Source of the DNA: Cymodocea nodosa
Lineage: Eukaryota; Streptophyta; Magnoliopsida; Alismatales; Cymodoceaceae
Direction of reading: 5' to 3'
NCBI GenBank assembly: GCA_036874045.1
Contig: JAZBRI010000010.1
Location: forward strand, 2,438,001-2,502,000
Length of the DNA: 64,000 bases
The notes below the pieces were generated by a model that was not told where the DNA came from, did no database searches, and saw nothing but the letters and a program-made list of their open reading frames with translations. This document shows, one piece after another, positions 1 through 12,461 of the stretch (position 1 is its first letter; every line of letters begins with the position of its first letter). The translations under genes and the position numbers were made by a program.

Positions 1-1452
1 TGAGTTACATGAATACACACTAAGGTAACGCGTTATGTTAGCAGCTTATTTCTTTATTGCATGTGTTTTATAGTTAAATCGACGAAGAAAGTCCGTTGAG
101 TTATCTGTAACTCCACGGACTATTTATTTTCTAATATGCCACTATAGCGGTTGCAGAAACAGGATAGTTGGAAGGAAAAACAATGTTTGCACGTATCGCG
201 TAGGAGAAGAAAGCATCGCCGTTGATATGAATGAAGGAAATCCAACCGATCATTCAAGCAGAAGCAATTACTATTGAAGAAATATAAAAGAAAAGAAGAG
301 AAAAAGAGGTGAGTGTATGATCGATGGACTGACACTATGTGCAGAGGAGGATGAGCGTCGCAATTCTCTAAAGTACCACACCAACCATCATCATCACCAC
401 CATAATCACCAACCATCGGAGGTCTATAAAGATACTTGCCTGATGTCGGGTCGATTCCGAGCCAAACATAATGCCTGACAACCACTATGAGGAGTGATTA
501 CGTCGTACGAAGGGAAGCCATTTTCACCAAGCGCCGACTCATATTTTAGGAGATCGTAAAGCTTTTAGCCTTGGCTTTGGGTTGATGTCTGTATGTTGAA
601 GAGGAGATCATCTTGCAATTCTGGACTCGCGATTTTATAGGGAGAGGAGACAGAATTGTAAGTGGTTTAATTTTCAGTGGTGTAATCGTGTTGCAAGTAG
701 TGTTGGAAGTATTTACTATCAAGTGAGATTACTTTACATTTCACATTTCGCCCATTTCCATGTTCATATTAAAACAAAAATACCAAAAACAATTTATCTA
801 TGTTTGTATGTTGTATTTGAGTGTTGTATTGTTTGTGTTGTATCGTGATTAATGTTATCTTTGTCAGTGTTGTGATTATTTTATGTTTATTTTAGTTTTA
901 CAGTTCACTGAAATTGGTTCGTTCAAAAGATTTAAAGATTTTAATGGTTACTGTTTGAATTATCTGAATGTTAGTATTGCTTAATGATAAATCCAATGTT
1001 AACTAACATTAAAGAGCTTAATTAATGTTATTTAGAATCTATGGAATTGCCCAATGGTTGTCCGAATTCCTCTGTAAATAGCAGTATTAAAAAGAAAAGT
1101 CAGGCTCGTGGAGTTAACTTAAGTCCACGAGGTTAGTCCGTTGAGTTAGCCATAACTCAACGAACTTAGTCTGTTGAGTTAACTGTAATTCAACGGAGAG
1201 CTTATTGAATATATAAATTTGATTTTTAACAAGCAAACAGTTCTCAAGTTCATCAGCAATTCCCTATGGGATCGACCTGTACTTGCATACTGATACAATA
1301 GACATTGTGCACTTGCAGTTAAAGTACAAATTGAAATTAATATCTAAATTATATTAAAGGTTGTTTGTTTACTTCTAAAAGAGAGAATAGGCATAAAGAT
1401 AAATTAACTAAGTAAAAATAGAAGTAACAAATCCAAGTTTTTCTAGTGTAGA
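1..1452 (+). mobile_element. Inverted LTR of the Athila-like family (copy A), cut by window edge
   Basis: Read as reverse complement, this stretch aligns with 17255-18600 and with 5172-6316, the two LTRs of the large gypsy element. It therefore lies in the opposite orientation (element sense = plus). Alignment stops near 1452, at the same point where the 17.2-kb LTR meets its primer-binding region. The left end is outside the window, so a solo LTR and the edge of a second element cannot be told apart. Three short inverted repeats sit at 1103-1196. Fossil sequence; identity to the other copies looks high-80s to about 90 percent by eye. Confidence 0.85.
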
Positions 1453-1689
1453 GCTGGGAAAATCCAAATAGGCAACCTCTCTTGTAGCAAGCAAAACTCC
1501 TCTCTCACCAAGTGGCAAAACCCTAACCTTCAATCTTTAAGACAACCCCAAAACCCTACTCTATCCAATACACATCCATAGTCATTAAAACCTAATGGCT
1601 TCTATTGAAATCACCACCATTCTTTCTCTTCATCCTCTCTCCCCCTATGATGCTTGTTTTCTCCCCTCCTCTAAAATGAGGCAACCTCT

Positions 1690-1925
1690 CTTAATCATAT
1701 ATTATTAAGTTAATTAATCATTTATTATAATTAATCATACATTATTAGTTCAATTAATTACACTTTATCATGCCTAATCTCTCATATTAATCATGTCTAA
1801 CTATGCATTGTCACATCTAATCACACCTTAATCATACATTATTGATTTAATCATACCCTTTAATCACACTTAATCATGTTTTATGCACGCACCAATCTCT
1901 TAATCATGTTTTATCATGTCAAATG
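1690..1925. repeat. Degenerate TAATCAT-type simple repeat
   Basis: The words AATCAT, AATCAC and ATTATT recur roughly every 10-20 bases with no fixed period. It looks like a decayed low-complexity or satellite-like patch. Confidence 0.5.
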
Positions 1926-2059
1926 ATGAGCACCACTAACACTTCTTGCTATCAAGTCTATACCTTCCTTAACATTGCCATATGTTGTTGATGGCTCTAA
2001 TATTTTTGTTTACTAATGGTGTCAACACCATCATTGTCGTCACCTACTCTCATTAGGAT

Positions 2060-2285
2060 TGCAAATGGAAATGCAACAAAGAAGAAAGAGAGAACAGATG
2101 AATGAAGGGGAAACAAAAGATAAAAAAGGGAAAAAAAATGAGAAAGGTAGAAAGAATGAAAGAAAAAAAGGAGAGGAAAAAAATAAGGAGAAGTGAACGA
2201 CGGAGAGAAAAAAATTGAAAGAAATGGTGGAATTTAAAAAAAAAGAAAAAAAGACAAGAAGAAAGAAAAAAAGGGGAAAAAAGGT
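2060..2285 (+). repeat. Polypurine tract (A/G-rich plus strand)
   Basis: About 225 bases in which the plus strand is overwhelmingly A and G, with many AAAG, GAAA and GGGAAA runs. It encodes only low-complexity peptides. It is a simple-sequence tract that could form triplex structures. Confidence 0.7.
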
Positions 2286-3454
2286 GTTTATTACTTCATC
2301 ATCAATCAACAACCAATTACTTATATTCTTCTCATGTATCTCAACACATGGCAATGTTACCTCTATCAAAAATATATGTTCTTTACGAGATTTGGAATTT
2401 ATGAATACCTCAAGTAACAATTCACATCTTTATTGAATGATTGATGATATTAATATTGTAAAAGCGTATATGTAAGTTTTCTTTATATGCATAAGTGTAT
2501 ATATTTTAAGTCTACTAATGTCAAAATGTATATAGTATCTACACTTGTTTTATGGTATGGTTAACTAGGATTTGATTATTTCTCTTACTTACATAATATT
2601 ACTATTATTTCTAGATATGTCTATCTATTGCGAATCTCCTTATTTATTTTATTGTGTATTATTAGTCTATTGCAAGTTGGATATTCCAACTCTAAGGAAA
2701 ATGTATGAATTAGTCTAGTATTAAGTTGTAAGTGAGTTTAATCTTACATTACTTATTTTATATTTATCTTCTTTATGTAGTCTCCATATATATAAACTTT
2801 ATGTTTGATTATGAATGATAATCTACTTCAACCATTTTTTGTGCTTCAACAATGTATACAAGGAATGGGATTTAAGAATTGTATCTTTCCAATCATGAGG
2901 ACTTTGAGTCGACTTTAAATATAGGTTTGAAACTTCTTAAAACTTTGAATGATCCCATAAAAGAAATAAAGGAAACATATTGAAGGCCTAACTCAAAATT
3001 GCATAATCTTAAAATTTAAAAAAAAATTAGAATTACACAAGGATCAAGTTCTTATTGAGTTTCAATTAAATTTTTTTTGTATGGGCTTTTCCATTTATGG
3101 ATTTTGTCTATTTTAGGTTATGTTTGGTTGGAGTTCTATGACTAAAAGTTTGTAAAAATCAAGATCATAGAGTATTAAGATTATGATAGATTATTATGTA
3201 ATACTTGCAATGGTGTGAAATAAGATTTGTAATTATTATACAAATTAATAAGGAGATTAATAGTGTTAAATTTTAGAATTCATTTCATAATTGAAAAGTT
3301 GATTTTGTGAGCTATTCCAATGCAAAATCCACCAAATTATAAATAGATTTATCATATCAAGATTTTTTCCTTCAAATTCTATCAATAATACCATAATCCC
3401 TTAATTAAGGGATTTATAATGTAAATCAAATAAACCTATTTGTGCATCCATTCA

Positions 3455-3690
3455 TGAATTTTGACTTCTTATTGGATTGAAACTGCTTAAGAGAGGGGGT
3501 GAAATTAATCTATATACCCACTTTTTGAACTAGTTAAAATTCATAAAGATTAAAAACTACTTTTATAAAATCTTTTAATAATTACAAAATAGTTAATATG
3601 TAAAGAACACTAAGATTTATATTAATTCCCCAAACCAGGTGTGTCTACTCCTTGAACTCCACTCAAGTATCTACTATTCACCTAGAGTTT
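3455..3690 (+). repeat. LTR-end-like repeat, family 3 (copy 1)
   Basis: Contains AAGAGAGGGGGTGAA followed by a GAACTAGTTA-type segment and CCCCAAACCAGGTGTGTCT. The same order is seen at 39405-39640. The AAGAGGGGGTGAATT word is typical of the 3' end of many plant copia LTRs in inverse orientation and also occurs near 20925 and 61800. Assignment to a retrotransposon LTR is by that resemblance only. Confidence 0.45.
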
Positions 3691-3849
3691 ATGGTTGACT
3701 TCATAACCCAATGTTACAACCTTTATTTTTCTTAACTCAACACTGACTGCAACTTAAGACAAGTACCACATCGTAAACTAATAGAGTACCTACTATTATG
3801 ATATTGTTTAGACTTGAATTTATGCAATTTCTATAGGTTAAATCATGCA

Positions 3850-4560
3850 TTTGGTCAAATTCAAGTTGCAATTAATATGGTTTAATGTGGAATGATATGC
3901 TAAGTATAATTTCAAGTTAATACATGTTTTATTTGTAATTAATTGATGCATAAATTCTATTTTTAAGGTTATTGAAAATCATTTAGTGAAACAATATAAA
4001 AATTAGTTATTTGGACTAAATATTTGTCGTGTTAATTAATAGAGGTCACAAGCTATGAAAATCTATGGTTATTTGTATGATACAATAAGTTCGTTAGTTA
4101 ATTCAATAACCAACGAACTAACTCTATTGGTATCACTTTACCAACGAGTCTGTCATGTGAGTTACACATGTTAACTCGTTGAGTTAGCATAATTACAAGT
4201 GTTGGGTTGCATGTTTGAATAATAATATCTTATGCTATGTTTTATATATAGGTATAAAACACGTCACAAAGAAGTATTTTTATAGAATGCAATTATATGT
4301 TGTTAAAGTTGATTTTTATGTAATTGAAATTGTTAACTTTGTATATGTTAATTATATGTTTCATGCATAATCTATTTTATATGAGTAGTTAGTCTATTGG
4401 TTAACTAAATAACCAACAAACTAACTATATTAGTTAACTAGTTTACCAACGACCTTATTTCTAACATTTCATAGATTTTTATTATCATTAAAAAGGCTAA
4501 TCATTGGTTAACTAGTTTACCAATGATTACACATTTTAGGTATTTCTACAAGCATAGTTT
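3850..4560 (+). repeat. Diverged LTR2-like segment
   Basis: Around 4130-4250 the order of words (TCATGTGAGTTACACATG, then AACTCGTTGAGTTAGCATAA, then GTTGGGTTGCATG) follows the LTR2 sequence at about 20555-20640 at roughly two-thirds identity by eye. Inverted words such as AACGAACTAACT also occur. It may be a remnant of the LTR2 copy into which the gypsy element was inserted, but it is too diverged to be sure. Confidence 0.35.
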
Positions 4561-5171
4561 ATTTCATTCCATTGTTAAGAATGTATTAAAATTCTGATTA
4601 TTTATGAATCGCTAAAAGATTTATATCACTTTTATTTATCAATGGATATGACAGAAATTTTACATGTATTAAAGTAGTTGTAGAAAGTAAATAAATTTAT
4701 TTTCTACGAAATGAAGAATGTGGTTAACATGGAAAAGAACATGGTTTACATGGAGAATTTTTATTCACTAGACGAATCGAAGTTAGCAGGTTGTACTCAT
4801 AATGACAACTGCTGTAATTGAGAATGCAACGCACTATCTCCACTCACAATATCATGGTCTCGTCTTGATGCTACCATATAAGGGAACATAGAAACTACAT
4901 TGGCTCTCTCTCCCTCTTCGTCTAACGTCGTTCCAGTTCATATCCACTTCAAAACTTCCACAATCCACCCATCTAATTCTTCTTGAGAGGAGATTAATGA
5001 CCTCTTCTTCTTCATTCTCCACCCTAATGTGGCCATTATAAGCTTCTCTAACCTAAGCGCATTTTTAAAGGAAAGTCTCTCGACACCAGTTACTTCCCTC
5101 TATAGCTTCACACCATGGAATTTATGTAAGTGACACATAGACATTCGATGCAAGTTGTGAAGGAAGGATTG

Positions 5172-7165
5172 CCAGCCTAAGTTCGTTGAGTTATGGCTAA
5201 CTCAACGGACTATCCTCGTGGACTTAAGTTAACTCCACGAGTCTGTCTCTTCTTTATAATATTGCTATTTATAGAGGAATTCGGCCAACCATTGGGCGAT
5301 TCCACAGATTGTAAATAACATCAATTAAGCTTTTTAATGCTAGTTAACATTGGATTTATCATTAAGCAATATTAACATTCAGATGATTCAAATAGTAACC
5401 ATTAAAATCTTTAAGTTTTTTGTATGAACCAATTTCAGTAAACTGTAAAATTAAAACTAACATAAAACAATCATAAAACTGATACAGATAACATTAATCA
5501 CGATACAACACTCAAATACAACATACAAACAAAGACAAATTGTTTTTGGTATTTTTGTTTTGATGTGAACATGGAAATGGGCGAAAAGTGAAATGTAAAG
5601 TAATCTCACTTGACAGTAAATACTTCCGACACTACTTGCAACTCGATTACACCACTAAAAATTAAACCACTTACAATTTTGTCTCCTCTCCCTATAGAAT
5701 CGCGAGTCCAGAATTGCAAGATGATCTCCTCTTCAGCATACAGGCATCAACCCGAAGCCAAGGCTAAAAGCTTTACGATCTCATGAAATATGAGTCGGCG
5801 TTTGGTGAAAATGTCTTCCCTTCCCGCGACGTGATCACTCCTCACAGTGGTTGTCAGGCACTGTGTTTGGCTCGGAATCAACTTGACATCAGGCAAGTAT
5901 CCTCATAGACCTCCGATGATTGGTGATTATGGTGGTGATAACGATGGTTGGTGTGATACTTCAAAGAATCACCGATACTATCTACAGAAAGCTCGGTGCT
6001 CCTCCTCTATATACACTGGTCATCCATCGATCACACTTTCTTCTTTTTCTCTTCTTTTCTTTTATATTTCTTCAGTAGTAACTGCTTCTGCTTGAATGAT
6101 CGGTTGGATTTCCTTCCTTCAGATCAACGGCGATGCTTCCTTCTCCATGCGTGATTGAATTCCTACGTGATACGTGCAAACGTGGTTTTTCCTTCTAACT
6201 GTCTGTTCCTACAACTGCTATAGTGGCATTTTGGAAAATAACTATAAAATACATGCAATAAAGAAATAAGCCGCTAACCTAACGCGTTACCTTAGTGTAT
6301 ATTCATGTAACTCAACGCGTGCAGTTATGCTAACTTAACGAGTTAAACATGTGCATCTCACGTGATATTCTAAAGCATTTAAATTCAACACGTGCATAAA
6401 ATACATGCAATAAAGAAATAAGCCACTAACATAACGCATTACCTTAGTGTATATTCATGTAACTCAACACGTACAGTTATGCTAACTTAACGAGTTATAA
6501 CTTCAGTAAATCTACCAGATCTCGACACGTGTCAGCAGTAGTTTAAACATAAAATAACATTTCAGAGAGTTACAGGTCTAACTATCCGATGCCTAGATGC
6601 ATTTTCGGATAGTTACAGCTAACTCACCGAAAATTCACTTAAGTCACTTACCTAGAACATGACACGTGTCCTCAGCTATTTTATAAATAACAAGAGATTT
6701 CGGAGAGTTACAGGGATAACTATCCGATGCCTAGCTGCAATTTCGGATAGTTATAGATAACTCACCGAAAGTTCACTTAAGACATTCATTCTGGTTTCGA
6801 CATGTGTACATCTGGAAATAATAAAATATTCTCTCTAAACATAACTGTTCGGTAATTTAAGCATAACTATTTGATACATATTCGGTCTGTTAAACATAAC
6901 TATCTGAATTTGTTCGGTATGTTAAACATAACTGTCCGAAATATCAGAAAATTCGGATACTTAAGAATTTCACAGCCTACAACTTATCGACAGTTCATAA
7001 ATGTACTAAATTAACATTAATTCCCCAAAATTAAGCAGATTCTTCAATTAAAGCATATAATAGTGCAATTATAACATAATGGCTTAATTCTCATATGATA
7101 AGCTAAATATTATGCAATTAACCATCATTTAACCGTTAATAATATGCACTTTTTCATTCTAAACA
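5172..7165 (-). repeat. Left (3') LTR of the Athila-like element (copy B)
   Basis: Direct repeat of 17255-19334, slightly shorter than its partner. It carries the hairpin words at 5178-5246 and, further right, the TTCGGATAGTTA / TAACTATCCGA set at 6560-6770. It ends ...TTCTAAACA at 7165, the complement of the TGTTTAG LTR start. Confidence 0.85.
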
Positions 7166-7614
7166 CCTGCGCAAATCTTTAGCTAACAAGTTACTCAGTA
7201 CTTCCCTTAGTGCATCCAATGGTAATTGCATCAATTCCATTTCTTGATTCTATATAACACAAACAAAAATTTAGCAAAGACAAAAATTAACATAACTACT
7301 ACACACCCTCGTGGAGTTAGGGCATAACTCAACGGACTAAGTTTGTTGAGTTAAGGACTAACTCTACGATACTATTAACTATAAATAAACATATATATAC
7401 AGATAGTTGCTTCAGTTATACTGCTTCAATCAGCTATCCTCCCAAAAGAGGTATTAATTTCATTAGCAGTTCTATTGATAGGGTTAGGTATTGCTTGTAT
7501 TGGCAATCCTCTAGTGGGTCTAACTTCCATTGATTCCTTCTGTCTAAGTGGTATGTTTCTATTCTGATTTTGAATTGCAGCATTTCCAAATACAAAATTC
7601 AGATGATTGTTTAA
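7166..7614. other. Internal region between gag-type block and left LTR
   Basis: No coding sequence recognised. It contains two inverted-repeat units (7309-7367) built from GTGGAGTTA / TAACTCAAC and GTTGAGTTA / TAACTCTAC. The polypurine tract expected next to a 3' LTR is not obvious. Confidence 0.5.
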
Positions 7615-8770
7615 TTATTGGATTATCTTTTCTAATTTCTCTATTCTAGATCTCTGTTCAAGTAATGCTTCATAACTTATATTCTTCTCATTTACATTTT
7701 CTCCTCCCTGGAAATTGTTGTTTCTCCAAGATAAATTCGAATGATTTCTCCAATTAGGATTATAAGAATTTCCAAAGTTATCTTTTTGGTTTCTAGCATA
7801 AATAATATCTAAATCATTAATGTTTGCATTCTTTTCTGCTAGCTTTTGATTTAATGATAACTCTTCTATTTTCTTTGTTAATTCAGTTAATTTCACTTCA
7901 AGCATAGTACTTGAATCTATTTCATGCATTCCTCTTGGCAATATTCTTTTATCTATAATAGCTTTAGTCGAGTTTTCCCACTATGCAGTTCTTTTTGCAA
8001 AGTTTTCTAAATATGCCCATGCTTCTTTACTACATAGTTTCAGAAATCCATTTTGACAAGTAGATTCTAATAAAGATTTCGTTGAAACATCTGTGCCTTC
8101 ATAAATTATACCTATTAATTATGCTTTACTCATTGCATGATGTGGACATTGAGTCAGTAAATCTTTAAGTCTTTCAAAATATTTCCAAAATGATTCACCC
8201 TATTTTTGGCTACACATTAATATTTCTTTTTTCTTTTAAATCATTTCATGTGTTGGATAATATTTTTCCAGAAAAACAGAGTAAAATTTAGTCCATGCAG
8301 AAATTGAATCAAGCGATAGAGTATATAACCATCTCTTAGCTGTGTCTTTTAAAGCAAAAGGGATATATCTAAGTTTAATAGCATCTATACTCATGTTTGG
8401 CATTTTCATCATTTGACAAACTTCATTAAATTCTCTAAGGAAATAATAGGCATCCTCTCTTTCTAATCCATGAAAATGTGGCAATTAACTAATATAATTA
8501 GATTTCAGTTCAAACCTATCTCCCTCAAAGTTTGGCAATCGAATACATGAAGGTTCATCAACTAATTCAGGATACAGAATTTCTCCTAATGGTTTTTCTA
8601 TTGGAGCAGCCATCTCTACGTTCTCTTTTAAAGAAATGTTAGCTACACCCCAAAGAATTTCATTAAAGTCTAGTTCAGAAAATGTTTCAGTACTCCTTTA
8701 TGTTTAATATTCCTAAGTAGGTGTTCTTACTAATCGTTTAGTGCTTAGAGAACGAGTCCATGTGCTCATA
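7615..8770 (-). pseudogene. gag-type domain of the gypsy element
   Basis: Minus-strand translation gives the plant retrotransposon gag signature (FHGLEREDAYYFLREF, then IPFALKDTAKRWLYTL and FLEKYYP). It is followed by a coiled-coil-like Leu/Lys/Glu stretch and the Athila-type NPNWRNHSNLSWRNN segment. In known Athila elements this block precedes the protease. Here it lies downstream of the third ORF, just before the 3' LTR. It is a fossil and may derive from a separate, nested or rearranged copy. Confidence 0.8.
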
Positions 8771-9719
8771 AATAAATAGTAGAAGATTAATTACATACTA
8801 GTCTGAAGCTTTCCATTCAGTAAATATTTGTTGACGGATGAAGTTGAATTAGCTACTTCGCCTTCCAGTTCCCCCAACACTTTTCTTCTTACTTTTAAAA
8901 GTGATGGTAACTCATAAATAACATTCTATTTTATATATATAATGCACATCCATAAAGTGAATAAATCTCGTTGCAAGAGCGTGTCTTACAACGTGCATCG
9001 TGGTTCCTGTTTTTATGGGTATGTGTACCACTATTAATTTCAAATTTTAGTAACCGCTAAGCCGACAAAGTTTCATTTGTGGTTAAAAGAATAACTGTTC
9101 TGCTTAATCCACAAACTAACCTCATTGAGTTACAAATAACTAAACGGAACAAAGTTGATTACTGTTGCTAACTCCATGGACTAACCTCGTTGAGTTACAG
9201 ATAACTCAACGGAGTGACCTTATATTATATTACTGACCTCGTGGAGTTAAGTTTAACTCAACAAACTTACTTTGTTGAGTTAACACTCAACAACTTCTAA
9301 GTTTACTCTTCATAAGTACCTCTTTTCTTTTCTTTTTCTGCATTCTACTAACTGAAATAAAGTTAAATCTAAGTCCTTAATGCATCATTCTAATCAAAAT
9401 TCGTTTAAATCTAAACATTATATAAATATTTAACTTGCAGGTCATTTTATGTTATGCAGAATTTACATTTTACCTTGCAATACGCAGAAATTTTCAAGCA
9501 TCTATCCTATCATTTAACAAATTGTAAATCTGTTAAACATTCATTCATAATGTTCCACAAATTATATAACATTCAATATATTCCATTCATTCCACATTCA
9601 AAACACACATGAAAAGTAAATCTGAAAAACATATATTCATTAATATGAATCAATTACAATACAATCAAATCAGATATTTTTCATACAAATATATAAAAAA
9701 TAGATGAACAATACAATTA
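8771..9719. other. Non-coding internal spacer of the gypsy element
   Basis: AT-rich and without a recognised reading frame. Inverted repeats of the GTTGAGTTA / TAACTCAAC type are spaced along 9110-9290. It separates the gag-type block from the third ORF. Confidence 0.5.
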
Positions 9720-11895
9720 GCCTCTATTCCTAAGTTCATCTACTTCCTTCTAGAGTTTTTCTAATTGTTGCTCTAATTGATTAATTCTTTCTACAGCTCC
9801 TATAATGCCTCTAGAAGGTACAACAATCTCTGCAACTACAAAATTTCTGTATTCTTTCACTGAAATGGTTCTTGATTTGATCCTTTTTGATGCCCATTTA
9901 GTGAAATTGATACAATCCACCATCAATAGTGGAATCAAATCTCCATAAAACAATTTCTTCTTTACTGTTCTCAGCTTGGAGATAAAAACTGCAAACCAAT
10001 TTATTTGAATTCTATTTACAACTGCAAACGTAGCCCATTTGACAAATTGACTTAGTTCTATGTCATGGCCTTGTCGTTGATAAACATTCTTAATCAAAAT
10101 GTTGGCTATCATGTGTGCTTTACCATTTAAATGCTTCAGTCTATTTAATAAAGGCGCACCAGTATTGATAGCCAAACTATCCTTGATTTCCTATTCTATC
10201 CATTCAACGGTAGTTGTACTTTCCAAAATTTCTTGTCCTTCATTTTTTAACCCAAAAATGATGTGGAGAAGCTCAAGTGTTATATGTACATCCGCTTCCT
10301 CCACGTTGGAAATTAATTTTCCTTCTTCTCTTAAATTAGCATAAAAGCAGGGCACTAGATTCTCATATACTACATGTCTTCTTTCTTGAGAAATAAAATT
10401 CAGTAGACCTTGGCATTCAAATAATTCTTTGATTTCTTGCATTTCATCCCAATTTACTGGTCTACTATATATAATATCATAACCCCTAATTTCTTGGTAT
10501 TTATGATATGCTTCCTAACTCCAAAAATGTACTTTATTCAAAACTGTTGCTTCAGTTGGGTCAGGAATGTGACTTTATTATTCTAGAGGGGTTTGTTCTT
10601 GATCTTCCTCTTCCATATGGTGGAGAGACGGCAGAACTCTCCACTCTGTCTTGAATTCTTTCCATAAATTGTTGAAGAGTTTCTTGCTCTTCAGTGGAAT
10701 CTGCAAAGTCATTTTTGTCCAAATGGCTTCGTACAGCTTCTTCATTTTCTGCTCTTTCTTCTTCCTCCTGACTACTAATCTGCTCTATCACTGTTCTTTC
10801 TGATTCTATGGCAGATTGGGTTAGAGTCACGGGCAATTCAGTTTCTACCCTAATTTCTATTTCTTCTTCTTGTACAGGCTGCAGACTAATTTCAGCCTAT
10901 TTTTCTTCTTCTCTTTGCTCTTGCTGCTACTGCTCCTGCTCCTCCTCAGAATCGGATAGCAGGTTTATAAAAATTGACTCCACAGGCCCTGTTGATATTG
11001 GTACTTCAGATTTAATCTCCTTTTGACATTCAGGCACTATCTCATTTCCTTTCCTTCGTGTGATTAATTGTGTTTGGTCTTCCTCTTCTTCTTTTGAGAT
11101 TAAATCTAAAAACAAAGGCTCTACATGCCTTTAAGCCACAGGTACTCACTCTTCTTGTTTAATTTTTTCAATAATTGCCGATCTCAAAGGACCAGCTTCA
11201 ACTTCTTTTCTTGTAGCAAATTTGACAACAGTTCTGGTAGTAGCTTCTTGATGTTGTTCCACTTTAATTTTATATTGGGCCTGCAATTTTTCTACAGCCC
11301 TCCTATGGCGTAGTGCATCAAACACCAGATGTGCTTTGGCTACTACTAAATCTTCTGGTTCTCCTTGATTCCTTCCAACTTGAACCAATCCTTGAAATTC
11401 TTTTAATTCTTCTTCAATCGAAGGCCCCAACATTGCTGCTCGTGCCAACGGCTTAAATGGTGGAACTGAAGGTCCTAGCTGCTGTTCCTCAAGAATAGGT
11501 CTTTCAATAGTCGGCTCCTCCTGTTCTTCCTTTGCTTGTTGTTGCCGCCTTATTGCACCCCTTGCACGACCAGCAATGCGCTTCTTGAACCATAATCTGG
11601 CTTTGCGCTAAATTAGCTCTAGGGCTATTTCATAGTTTGGCCTAATTTTTCTTTCTTTACTTAAAGCAATTTCTGTTGCTACTCTTATTTTTGTTTCTAC
11701 TATTTGGGGTATTTGTATACCCAAATCAACCAAAAATTTTCTCAAGTTGAAGAGTTCTGATTCTACCTTTTGTAGCTCTTTTTCTCTTGTTGTGTTCTGA
11801 ATCTTCTACCGTGTGTGCCAATCCTCTATCTCTTTCAGAAACTACGCTGTGTCCACTACATCTTCCCAGAACTCAGGTGTCATCTTCCTCATCGT
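9720..11895 (-). pseudogene. Third (env-like) ORF of the gypsy element
   Basis: Minus-strand coding remnant downstream of the integrase. The N-terminal two-thirds is rich in Glu, Gln and Ser. The C-terminal part holds a conserved block with NRIQINWFAVFISKL and KLFYGDLIPLL, preceded by an IKELFECQGLLNFI-type segment, and ends in a Gln/Glu/Leu coiled coil. The same block, in the same order, is coded at 22.5-23.3 kb in the LTR2 element. It resembles the putative plant transposon protein domain found after pol in Athila-type elements. Function is unknown and the copy is broken. Confidence 0.7.
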
Positions 11896-12461
11896 GGAGT
11901 TACACAACAGCACGGAATCGCTTCGATCTCTATTGTTCTAAATTCTAAATGATTTGTCAAATAATGCCCCCAAAACCCTAGGTTTTAGTTTAAATAAGCC
12001 CTAAGTTTAGGCGGGTAATTGGGTCATTTCCCGAACAAACTATTGCTCTCTCATCCACGGTCTTAGCTACAGTATTCCGTTGAGTTACAATTAACTCAAC
12101 AGAATAAGCTCGTTGACTAACTCAAGACTTAACAGAGTAAGTTCATTGAGTTAAGCGTAACTCAACGGACTTCCCATACAAACAGATATAATAAATAAAA
12201 TAAAATAAAAATACTTAAGATAATACTTTTTCTATTTTTTACCGGTTTAACCGATACTATGTTTCAATCAGACCTAATTTTTTTACCAATTGAACCGATA
12301 CTATGTTTTGGTAAAAACAAAAATTCTTTTTTACTAAAAATTAATATAGATATTTTTATGTTTCGGTCATATCGATGGATCTGGTCAGTTAAACCGTAAC
12401 GAATTTTATATTTTATAATTTATTTTTTATATGAAAACATAAAATAAAAATTGATTTCTTA
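11896..12461. other. Spacer between integrase and third ORF
   Basis: AT-rich and non-coding. Inverted-repeat units lie at 12064-12172. At 12240-12390 the words ACCGGTTTAACCGA, ACCAATTGAACCGA and GGTCAGTTAAACCG recur as a different short motif set. Confidence 0.5.

Larger units (their letters stand above)
1453..3454. other. AT-rich stretch without a supportable gene
   Basis: No gene is recognised. It holds a CCCTAA-containing pyrimidine-rich patch (1480-1680), a degenerate TAATCAT-type repeat (1690-1925) and a strongly purine-rich plus strand (2060-2285). The ORFs crossing the purine tract are low-complexity Lys/Arg or Phe/Ser strings and are not taken as genes. Confidence 0.6.

Noticed and set aside
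1103-1196. Regular short repeats resembling a CRISPR array
   Set aside because: The repeats are inverted within each unit, have no constant spacer length, and lie in LTRs of a plant genome.
2040-2436. Basic or Phe-rich frames on both strands
   Set aside because: Direct products of the polypurine tract; low complexity only.
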